Shown: positions 14,254 through 20,061 of the stretch, one piece after another
How the letters are laid out: each line of letters begins with the position of its first letter
Position numbering within the stretch: the first letter of the stretch is position 1
Assembly (NCBI GenBank): GCA_030628805.1
Contig: DAOVQG010000041.1
Location: 1-20,061 of the forward strand
Source of the DNA: JAGMDK01 sp023128695
GTDB lineage: Bacteria; Planctomycetota; Phycisphaerae; UBA1845; Fen-1342
DNA: 20,061 bases
Direction: 5' to 3'
Notes under the pieces: generated by a model
Database searches by the model: none
The model's input: the letters and a program-made list of their open reading frames with translations, nothing else
Told to the model about the DNA's origin: nothing
Position numbers and translations under genes: made by a program

Positions 14254-15876
14254 ATGAGCATACCTCAAAGAAACGCCGTGCTTTTCATTGCCGCCGCGCT
14301 CCTGACGTGCGGCGTGAGCCCGGGCCGGGCGGCTCCGGGAGACGTGCGGGGCTCGTTCGAGGCCCCCTGCAAGTACCCCGCCGGCCTGGCCTGCGACGGG
14401 GCACACCTGTTCGTGCTCGATTGGCGGGAGGCGAAAATCCATCAGCTCGCGCTGGCCGACGGGAAGCTCGAACGGACCTTCGACGCGCCCACGCTGAAGC
14501 CGCACGGGCTCACCTACGGCGACGGGAAGCTGTTCGTTTCAGACGATCAGAGAGGCTGGGTGTATGTTCTGAATATCGAGACGGGGCTCGTGGAAAACTC
14601 GTTCGAAGGGCCGGGCTCGCGGACGACCGGGCTGGCCTGGGCCGGTGACGCGCTTTTTCTCCTGGAGCGGAAATCGCGGCAGATTTACAAGGTGCTGCCG
14701 ACCGACGGGACGATCCTGGCCTATTTCCCCGTGCCGAATCGTACTTGCACTTGCCTGGCGTACGATGGCAAATACCTGTGGGTCTCCGATCGCATCAAGG
14801 ATGAGCTGTACCGCGTCGAGCCGGAGACCGGCTTGGTGCTGGGTATTCTCGACTCGCCGGGGCCCTATCCGGCGGGGCTGGCCTGGAGCGACGGAACACT
14901 GTGGAACGTGGATTTCCAACGCCGGAAGATATACCAGCTTGTTATCGAGGACGAGCAGAAGTATCGGCTGACGGACACCCGTGAGGCCCGCGTCGAATAC
15001 CTCTGGGCGCTGTACAACTACGGTCCCGGCGAGGTGCGGAATTTGGTCGTCAATCTCGCTCTGCCGGAGAATCTGCCGGGGCAGGAATTGCTCTCTGATA
15101 TTGAATACTCGCTACCGCCCTCGAATTTGGCGACGGATCGCTGGGGGCAGCGTTGCGCCCTGTTCAAGATCGACGCGGTGCCGGGTGGCAGCCGCCGGTC
15201 GCTCGGGTACAGCGTGAACGTCAAGGTATCCGCTATTCGCTATTTAATCGACCCGGAGCAGACGGGCACGCTCGACGACATCCCGGCGGAGATTCGGACG
15301 GCCTACACGGTGGACGGCTCGCGCTATCGCATCAATACGCCGTACATTCAGGAGCGGGCGAAGAAGGCCGTCGGCGACGAGAGGAATCCGTATTGGATCG
15401 CCCGCAAGATATACAATTATCTGATTGAGCACATCGAGTATGAGATGGTCGGGGGGTGGGACGTGCCGGAGGTGGTGCTCAAGCGCGGGACGGGCTCGTG
15501 CTCGGAATACACGTTTGCGTTCATCGCGTTGTGCCGGGCGGCGGGATTGCCGGCGCGGTATCAGGGCAGCGTGGTCGTCCGCAGCGACGACGCCAGCATC
15601 GACGACGCCTTCCACCGCTGGGCCGAGATCTATCTGCCGAACTACGGCTGGATTCCCGTGGACGCGAGCCGGGGTGACGCGAAATCGCCCGCCGACCAGG
15701 CCCGCGGCATCGGCGAGTTGGCGAACCGCTTCCTGATCACCACCCGCGGCGGCGGCGATTCCGAGTACCTGGCGTGGAGTTACAACTCGTTCGCGCGGTA
15801 CCAGGCCACGGGCTATTGCAAGATAGAAGAAGAGAACCTCGGCTTCTGGGAGCCGCTGAAGGGGGAGGAGAAATAA
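14254..15876 (+). CDS. Secreted beta-propeller plus transglutaminase-like domain protein
   Basis: A signal peptide (NAVLFIAAALLTCGVSPGRA, cleavage near APGD) sends the 540-residue protein out of the cytoplasm. Residues about 35-240 hold five propeller-like repeats of about 45 residues: YPAGLACDGAHLFVLDW, PHGLTYGDGKLFVSDD, TTGLAWAGDALFLLER, CTCLAYDGKYLWVSDR and PAGLAWSDGTLWNVDF. A linking beta domain follows. Residues about 375-480 form a transglutaminase-like (papain-fold) domain with Cys416 (GTGSCSEYT), His454 (DAFHRWAEIYL) and Asp470 (WIPVDAS), a complete catalytic triad. Such domains can be peptidases, amidases or cross-linkers, so the reaction is open. The ATG has GGAG 7 bases before it. 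It faces the toroid gene downstream; gene order alone does not prove a link. Confidence 0.87.
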   Translation: MSIPQRNAVLFIAAALLTCGVSPGRAAPGDVRGSFEAPCKYPAGLACDGAHLFVLDWREAKIHQLALADGKLERTFDAPTLKPHGLTYGDGKLFVSDDQRGWVYVLNIETGLVENSFEGPGSRTTGLAWAGDALFLLERKSRQIYKVLPTDGTILAYFPVPNRTCTCLAYDGKYLWVSDRIKDELYRVEPETGLVLGILDSPGPYPAGLAWSDGTLWNVDFQRRKIYQLVIEDEQKYRLTDTREARVEYLWALYNYGPGEVRNLVVNLALPENLPGQELLSDIEYSLPPSNLATDRWGQRCALFKIDAVPGGSRRSLGYSVNVKVSAIRYLIDPEQTGTLDDIPAEIRTAYTVDGSRYRINTPYIQERAKKAVGDERNPYWIARKIYNYLIEHIEYEMVGGWDVPEVVLKRGTGSCSEYTFAFIALCRAAGLPARYQGSVVVRSDDASIDDAFHRWAEIYLPNYGWIPVDASRGDAKSPADQARGIGELANRFLITTRGGGDSEYLAWSYNSFARYQATGYCKIEEENLGFWEPLKGEEK

Positions 15877-15900
15877 ACGCCTGCCATCGAGACCAAGTCC

Positions 15901-15932
15901 CCGGCTCAATGCCGGTTGGAGTAGTTATCCAA
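15901..15932. terminator. Adjacent hairpins between two convergent genes
   Basis: CCGGC (15901-15905) pairs with GCCGG (15911-15915), and TTGGA (15916-15920) pairs with TCCAA (15928-15932). An alternative longer fold joins CCGGTTGGA with TCCAACGG. The hairpins start 24 bases after the upstream stop codon and lie between genes that converge, where a two-way terminator is expected. There is no T-run next to the stems; a TTTTT tract occurs about 50 bases further on at 15980. Confidence 0.4.
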
Positions 15933-15989
15933 CGGACTGCTAAAGCCCGCGGCTCTTCACGACGTGTTTTGCAGGATGCTTTTTCCTCC

Positions 15990-16017
15990 TACTCGCTACT
16001 CGCTACTCACTACTCGC
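15990..16017 (-). repeat. 7-bp tandem array GCGAGTA containing the stop codon of the toroid gene
   Basis: Four heptamers run on the minus strand: GCGAGTA, GTGAGTA, GCGAGTA, GCGAGTA. The stop codon TAG (16012-16010) comes from the first junction, so the last sense codons of the gene are repeat sequence. The same heptamer ends the peptidase gene at 2566. Confidence 0.65.
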
Positions 16018-18400
16018 CGCGGTGCAAGGCGGCTTTCTCGGCCGAAGAGAGCTCGGCGTACAAGAGCAGGTTACGCAGAATCCGCAGCGTGCTCTCGGGC
16101 TCGTAGCCGGCGAGGCTGAAGACCTGTGTGCCGAGCAGGCTGGCGCTGAGATCCAAGGGCGTGTAGATCACCGAAAACCGACGTCGCGAGCCAAACGTCT
16201 TCAGACGCGGGTACTTGCGTCCGGCCCCCTCGGAATGAGCCGCCCGACGATAACTCGTCCCCGCCAAATCCACCGCATCCTCAACGCCGACCCCGGTGAG
16301 AAGAAACGAGTCCGGCGGCAAGACCCGCGGCTCGTCCCGCAATATCTCCCGAAGCTGCTCATCAAGCGCCTTGATGAACTCGCGCGAACCGCCCGCCGCA
16401 TCCGCCAGCAGCGTGCCCCCCCCGTTGAGGAATCGCCGCAAGCCTTTCATTTCGTCCGTGGTGAACTCGAAGCTTTCCGTTCCGGTGATGTACGCGGCGC
16501 GGAAATCTTTGATCGCCGCGGAGTCAAAAGTCACGCCGGAGGTGACGAGCAGCCGCGTGGCGGTCTCGTTGTGCATGTAGCGCGCCAGCCGCGTCCACCC
16601 GTACGGCTCCACGTCCCACTTTCCGTCATACTTGACGCGGGCCAGGTTGATCGTCCGCTCGATCTCCGTTTCCCGGAGCGCGATGTACGGCGTTTGCAAC
16701 CGACTGCGAATGGTCGTCTTGTCGGTCGCGTACAGATAAACGTTGGAGCCGATCTGAAAGTCCAGCTCGCCCTTCCCGCGGACCGCGTACTTGTTCCAGG
16801 CCTCGGCGAGGTCGCGGGTCGAAAACAGCATCAGCGTCCGCACCCCATTGTTCACCTCCAGCATCACCGGCGGATTATCGATCGGAAACGACACCTCGCC
16901 GGTGAACAGCGGATGCTCGTCGGGCAGGGGACGCAGCGCGAATTCCGGAAACGCCTGCTTGGCAAGCTTCTCAAACGCCCGGCGGAACTTGTCGCTGTCC
17001 TTGCCCGCCACGGCAAAGAGCAACCCTCCGCGCTGGCAGTACTCGCGGACCTTCTGCACCTCGACTTCGTTGAACTCCCAGGTGGACTCCCCATACATGT
17101 ACAGCACAGGGGCATCCATCAAATCTTCGATCGGCCCTTCGAGGCGGACAATCTGCCAGTTCAGCAGGCGCTCGAAGGTGTGCCCCACATACCGCGTCAG
17201 CCCCGCCACGTCCCGCAACCTGTTGTTCCAGTCCGCCTGGTGCTGGAGCTTGTTGAACAGCAGCGGCGCGCGGCCGTGGCACAAGAACATCAACGCGAAG
17301 GTGGTATTACGCAGCTCGTTCATTTGCCCGCCGGTAGACCGCCACTGCCCGTCCGGCTTTTGCGTGTCGAGCAGGAAGGTCGCCCCCTCGCGGAACCAAT
17401 CTTTGTCGCGGAAGTACTTGTACCCGCTGGCCCGGCCGGCGCGTTCGACGCCGTAGAGGTAGTAAAACTTCCACGTTGACTGGCCGCCGGGGTTCTCGGG
17501 GGTGTATTCACGTCCCAACCAGTTCAGAGCCGCTTCTAATGCGGACAACAGGCCCGGGGCCTCCTTGGGGCGGGCGGCGTAGCGCTGGTCGAGCACGACG
17601 AACAGCGACGCGAGCCCCGCCGCCGTCATGCTCCCCGTGCTTTTCTCGTTTTCCTTGTATCCCCACCCGCCGTCATGGTTCTGGCAGCTCAGCCAGTGTT
17701 CGCCGACGATCTCCCAGTACCAATCGGGCACTTTCAGCCCGGCCTCGGCCGCCATCCACACCCCCAGCACGCCGTACTGGCTGACGGAGTTGTCCCAGCG
17801 GCCCTTTTTGCGTCCTTCGCGGGGCGGGGTGTAGTTGTAACAGCCGGGGTGCTCCGACTCACGCGGCCAGACCGCCTTCAGTAGCCACTGTAAGTCGGCC
17901 TCCAGGAGGGACTTATACGCTCCGCCGGGGACGATCGCCAGGGCGTGGGCGCGGGTCCCGTAGGCGTAGGTCCCATTGAGCTTCTGGAGCATGAGCCATT
18001 CGAGCGAGCGGGCCAAAAACTCCTCGCGCGGATCCTCGTCGGCGTAGAGCAATGAAAGCACCGCCAGGCCGCTGTTTCCCGCCCAGTCCCTGTCCTTGGG
18101 GTTGTCGAGCCGTTGCCAGTGACCCTCTTCGTTGCGCTGAGACTTGATCCAAGCCACGGCCCGCTGGATTGCTGCATCGACGTTTTGGTCAGTCACGATC
18201 GAGTCGTCGGCTCGTGACGGGGCTCCGTAACCAAGCCCGGCGATTATCGCCATCGTCAGTGCAACGGATATGATACTGCCCGACTGTCCGAGAAAGCGTG
18301 CCCTGGCAGCGTGCCTGGGAGAATCCTCGGGCGGTGTCGCAGTTGGCCGTTTGCGTCCCGTGCCAAGGCGGCCTAGAATCAAAAGGTTCAAAGGTCGCAT
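16010..18400 (-). CDS. Secreted alpha/alpha-toroid protein with DUF4159-like domains
   Basis: The 796-residue product has a long N-terminus with one hydrophobic stretch (SIISVALTMAIIAGLGYG, followed by APSRADD), probably a signal peptide. Residues about 70-400 form an alpha/alpha toroid like that of the prenyltransferase/squalene-cyclase repeats (AAIQRAVAWIKSQRNEEGHW and GATFLLDTQKPDGQW). The acidic catalytic motif of true cyclases is not seen, so a binding role is more likely. Residues about 420-510 (DAPVLYMYGESTWEFNEVEV) look like a GATase-like fold. Residues about 580-760 (RVKYDGKWDVEPYGW, AAYITGTESFEFTTDE, RRFLNGGGTLLADAAGG) match DUF4159. The ATG at 18400 is chosen because the frame above it overlaps the kinase gene. 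ATG 18421 is possible. The function is unknown. The stop lies in a heptamer array, and the gene diverges from the kinase with a 37-bp gap. Confidence 0.8.
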   Translation of the reverse strand: MRPLNLLILGRLGTGRKRPTATPPEDSPRHAARARFLGQSGSIISVALTMAIIAGLGYGAPSRADDSIVTDQNVDAAIQRAVAWIKSQRNEEGHWQRLDNPKDRDWAGNSGLAVLSLLYADEDPREEFLARSLEWLMLQKLNGTYAYGTRAHALAIVPGGAYKSLLEADLQWLLKAVWPRESEHPGCYNYTPPREGRKKGRWDNSVSQYGVLGVWMAAEAGLKVPDWYWEIVGEHWLSCQNHDGGWGYKENEKSTGSMTAAGLASLFVVLDQRYAARPKEAPGLLSALEAALNWLGREYTPENPGGQSTWKFYYLYGVERAGRASGYKYFRDKDWFREGATFLLDTQKPDGQWRSTGGQMNELRNTTFALMFLCHGRAPLLFNKLQHQADWNNRLRDVAGLTRYVGHTFERLLNWQIVRLEGPIEDLMDAPVLYMYGESTWEFNEVEVQKVREYCQRGGLLFAVAGKDSDKFRRAFEKLAKQAFPEFALRPLPDEHPLFTGEVSFPIDNPPVMLEVNNGVRTLMLFSTRDLAEAWNKYAVRGKGELDFQIGSNVYLYATDKTTIRSRLQTPYIALRETEIERTINLARVKYDGKWDVEPYGWTRLARYMHNETATRLLVTSGVTFDSAAIKDFRAAYITGTESFEFTTDEMKGLRRFLNGGGTLLADAAGGSREFIKALDEQLREILRDEPRVLPPDSFLLTGVGVEDAVDLAGTSYRRAAHSEGAGRKYPRLKTFGSRRRFSVIYTPLDLSASLLGTQVFSLAGYEPESTLRILRNLLLYAELSSAEKAALHRGE

Positions 18401-18437
18401 ATTTGTCTCGTCCCCTTTCATCGCAGGAGTATCTCCG

Positions 18438-19694
18438 TTGGCGGACGGCTTAGAAGATAGCCAATTCGGGCGATTCGTGGTAGAGCGCCAACTCGTGACC
18501 CCGGAAGAGGTCCGCGTCGCCACCGAGCAACAACAGCGGTTCGCTTCCGGCGCAACCCCGCGCCCGCTGAGCGAAATCCTGATCGATCTCGGTTTCCTGA
18601 CCCGCACGCAACTCCAACGCCTCCAGGGCACCAGCGAGGACTCCGGCGGCCGCCCGGCCCAGCAATTGCCCGGCTACCAGCTTCTCAACAAGTGCGGGGC
18701 CGGCGCGATGGCGGTGGTGTACCGTGCCCGGCAACTCAGCCTCGACCGGATCGTCGCCGTCAAGGTCCTGCCCAAGCGGCTCAGCCGGAACGCGGAGTTC
18801 GTGGAGCGCTTTTATCAGGAGGGGCGGGCCGCCGCCAAACTGAACCACAACAACATCGTGCAGGCGATCGACGTCGGTGAGGCCAACGGCTTCCACTACT
18901 TCGTGATGGAGTTTGTCGAGGGCTGCACCGTCTACGATGAGTTGGCGGACGGCAAAGTCTATAGCGAGGCGGAAGCGATCGAGTTGATCAGCCAGATCAC
19001 CCGCGCCCTGCTTCACTCCCACGAGCGCGGCTTCATCCACCGCGATGTCAAGCCCAAGAATATCATGCTCACCCGGGACCGCGTCGCCAAGCTGGCGGAC
19101 ATGGGCCTGGCGCGCGAAACCACCGACCTGCAAGCCGCCATGGCCGAGGCCGGCCGCGCGTACGGCACGCCCTATTACATTAGTCCGGAGCAGGTTCGCG
19201 GCGAGGTCGACATCGACCATCGGGCCGACCTGTACTCGCTCGGGGCAACGTTCTACCACATGGTTACCGGCCGCGTCCCGTTCGAGGCGGCCACTCCGGC
19301 GGCGGTCATGCACAAACACCTGAAGGAACCGCTCACGCCCCCGGATCACCTCAATACAAGCCTGACCTCCGGCTGCGGGACGATGATCGAGATGCTGTTG
19401 GCCAAGGACCGTGAACAGCGCTACGCCGCCGCCCGCGAGTTGCTGGTGGATCTCCAGTTGCTGGCGGCCAACGAGCCCCCGAAGTACGCTCAACCGGTTG
19501 TGGACGAGGATGTTTTCGAGACCCTCTCCACGGGCGAGGCGGTCGTGACCGAGGATGAACCCAGCCGGGTCGGCCGGATCCCCGCACATACTCCGGACGC
19601 CGATTCCGGTTCGCTACCCACCCTGACCATCATCCTGGGCGTGCTCGCCGGCCTGAGCCTGCTGGTGAACGCCATCCAATGGGCCACGGGGTAA
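18438..19694 (+). CDS. Ser/Thr protein kinase, Hanks type, with C-terminal membrane helix
   Basis: The 418-residue protein starts with a small helical domain (about 1-70; FGRFVVERQLVTPEEVRVA and PLSEILIDLGFLTRTQLQRL) like the N-terminal domain of type II secretion ATPases. A kinase domain follows with the Gly-loop CGAGAMAVVYRA, ATP-binding Lys109 (VAVKVLPK), Glu in RFYQEGRAA, catalytic Asp203 (HRDVKPKNIML), metal-binding Asp221 in ADMG (DFG equivalent) and SPE in place of APE. All residues needed for activity are present. The last helix (LPTLTIILGVLAGLSLLVNA) ends a few residues before the stop, making it tail-anchored with the kinase inside the cell. The TTG at 18438 is preferred because AGGAG at 18425-18429 precedes it by 8 bases. 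The longer frame from 18270 would run through the divergent gene. Targets are unknown; the divergent toroid protein is a neighbour to consider. Confidence 0.9.
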   Translation: MADGLEDSQFGRFVVERQLVTPEEVRVATEQQQRFASGATPRPLSEILIDLGFLTRTQLQRLQGTSEDSGGRPAQQLPGYQLLNKCGAGAMAVVYRARQLSLDRIVAVKVLPKRLSRNAEFVERFYQEGRAAAKLNHNNIVQAIDVGEANGFHYFVMEFVEGCTVYDELADGKVYSEAEAIELISQITRALLHSHERGFIHRDVKPKNIMLTRDRVAKLADMGLARETTDLQAAMAEAGRAYGTPYYISPEQVRGEVDIDHRADLYSLGATFYHMVTGRVPFEAATPAAVMHKHLKEPLTPPDHLNTSLTSGCGTMIEMLLAKDREQRYAAARELLVDLQLLAANEPPKYAQPVVDEDVFETLSTGEAVVTEDEPSRVGRIPAHTPDADSGSLPTLTIILGVLAGLSLLVNAIQWATG

Positions 19695-19704
19695 AAGGCA
19701 ATTC

Positions 19705-19743
19705 ACAGGTTGTAAAGCCGACGCTTATCCGCGAAACCTGTTT
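19705..19743 (+). terminator. Hairpin after the kinase gene, possible terminator
   Basis: ACAGGTT (19705-19711) matches AACCTGT (19735-19741) perfectly and is followed by TT, 10 bases after the stop codon. The loop of 23 bases is long and the T-run short, so this is a weak candidate. Confidence 0.3.
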
Positions 19744-19909
19744 GGACCTGGTGTACTTCCCGTTAAAATGAATGCATAACTGGGCTTTATCTGTATCGAC
19801 GCACTTGTCTACCGACTGGTGTTCGGCAGCCGCTCCGATACAATCAGACCAATACGCTTAAGAATCGGACTAAGAGTTCAGCCGTTTGCAACAGCTATCA
19901 GCAATGTGA

Positions 19910-19985
19910 GCATTCAGTGGTTAGTAAGCAGCGCTCAGCCAAAAAGTCGAGCGTTGGACGGCCGCATGTCACAAATTACGTGTTA
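19910..19985 (+). repeat. Dispersed intergenic repeat, copy 2 (mate at 2817)
   Basis: This is the same block order as the minus-strand copy at 2817-2881: GCATTCAG.GGT.AG, TCAGC, AAAAG.CGAGC, then GGCC..ATGTCACAAAT.ACGTG. This copy carries an extra 7-base insertion after the first block and several substitutions. Both copies lie at the 3' side of a gene. Confidence 0.6.
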
Positions 19986-19993
19986 TTTACCAC

Positions 19994-20020
19994 CACGAAG
20001 AGCACGAAGTACACGAAGTT
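19994..20020 (+). repeat. 9-bp tandem array CACGAAGNN
   Basis: Three units follow each other: CACGAAGAG, CACGAAGTA and CACGAAGTT. The array begins 8 bases after the dispersed repeat copy 2. It belongs to the same style of short intergenic tandem repeat as the heptamer arrays but with a different period. Confidence 0.6.
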
Positions 20021-20061
20021 ATGGGAAGTGTGTCACTTAATGTGGCCTGCTCGTGTAAGCC

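Larger units (their letters stand above)
19695..20061. other. Gene-free end of window holding only repeats
   Basis: No coding region with plausible composition is seen. GC content drops compared with the genes. The stretch holds a hairpin just after the kinase stop, degraded heptamers around 19890-19940, the second copy of the dispersed repeat and a 9-bp array. A gene may begin beyond the window edge. Confidence 0.5.

Noticed and set aside
15919..15944. Segment resembling the D-arm side and anticodon loop (GGACTGCTAAA) of a serine tRNA
   Set aside because: No matching anticodon stem, T-arm or acceptor stem follows. It is too short to call a tRNA or an attachment-site remnant, and it overlaps simple hairpins.
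18270..18437. 56-codon N-terminal extension of the kinase
   Set aside because: It overlaps the start of the divergent toroid gene, has basic low-complexity sequence unlike a kinase, and a TTG with a well-placed AGGAG lies at 18438.

Overview
The window looks like chromosome from a GC-rich planctomycete, most likely of the Phycisphaerae type. The clues are a giant secreted repeat protein whose tail carries calcium-loop and dockerin-like segments (CNGNGIPDECED, then two NWRDID units), an alpha-toroid plus DUF4159-like protein, a Ser/Thr kinase with an extra N-terminal helical domain, weak or absent Shine-Dalgarno sites at several genes, and intergenic regions packed with small palindromic and tandem repeats. 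The lineage is inferred from gene content and was not computed.

Layout. 1-82 (-) is the 5' end of an IS1182-type transposase cut by the window edge. 388-2571 (+) is a prolyl oligopeptidase with a lipoprotein-like signal. 2572-3001 is a gene-free structured stretch with repeats. 3002-4126 and 4149-5798 (+) are a membrane-anchored alpha/beta hydrolase and a GH3-family adenylating enzyme, 22 bp apart and probably one operon. 6134-6904 (+) is a FliA/WhiG-type sigma factor with a long inverted repeat in its leader. 6876-7406 (-) is a small lipoprotein that overlaps the sigma gene tail to tail. 7644-9119 (-) is guaB, with a copy of one palindromic repeat on each side. 9413-13747 (-) is a 1444-residue secreted protein built on six tandem repeats of about 182 residues. 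14254-15876 (+) is a secreted beta-propeller/transglutaminase-like protein. 16010-18400 (-) is a secreted alpha-toroid/DUF4159-like protein. 18438-19694 (+) is a membrane-anchored Ser/Thr kinase divergent from it. 19695-20061 holds only repeats.

How the genes relate. Most appear to be single-gene units; the one convincing operon is hydrolase-GH3. Four products carry export signals (peptidase, small lipoprotein, repeat protein, propeller/transglutaminase). A fifth, the toroid protein, probably does too. The kinase and hydrolase are tied to the membrane by one helix each. The window is therefore weighted toward the cell envelope, with guaB as the one plain housekeeping gene.

The least ordinary content lies between genes. 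There are four families of palindromic doublets or arms resembling REPINs, 7-bp tandem arrays abutting or containing the stop codon of three genes, a 9-bp array, a 65-76 bp dispersed repeat with one copy near each end of the window, and an 85-bp tandem duplication of a whole palindromic element. No CRISPR array, rRNA, intact tRNA or prophage was seen.
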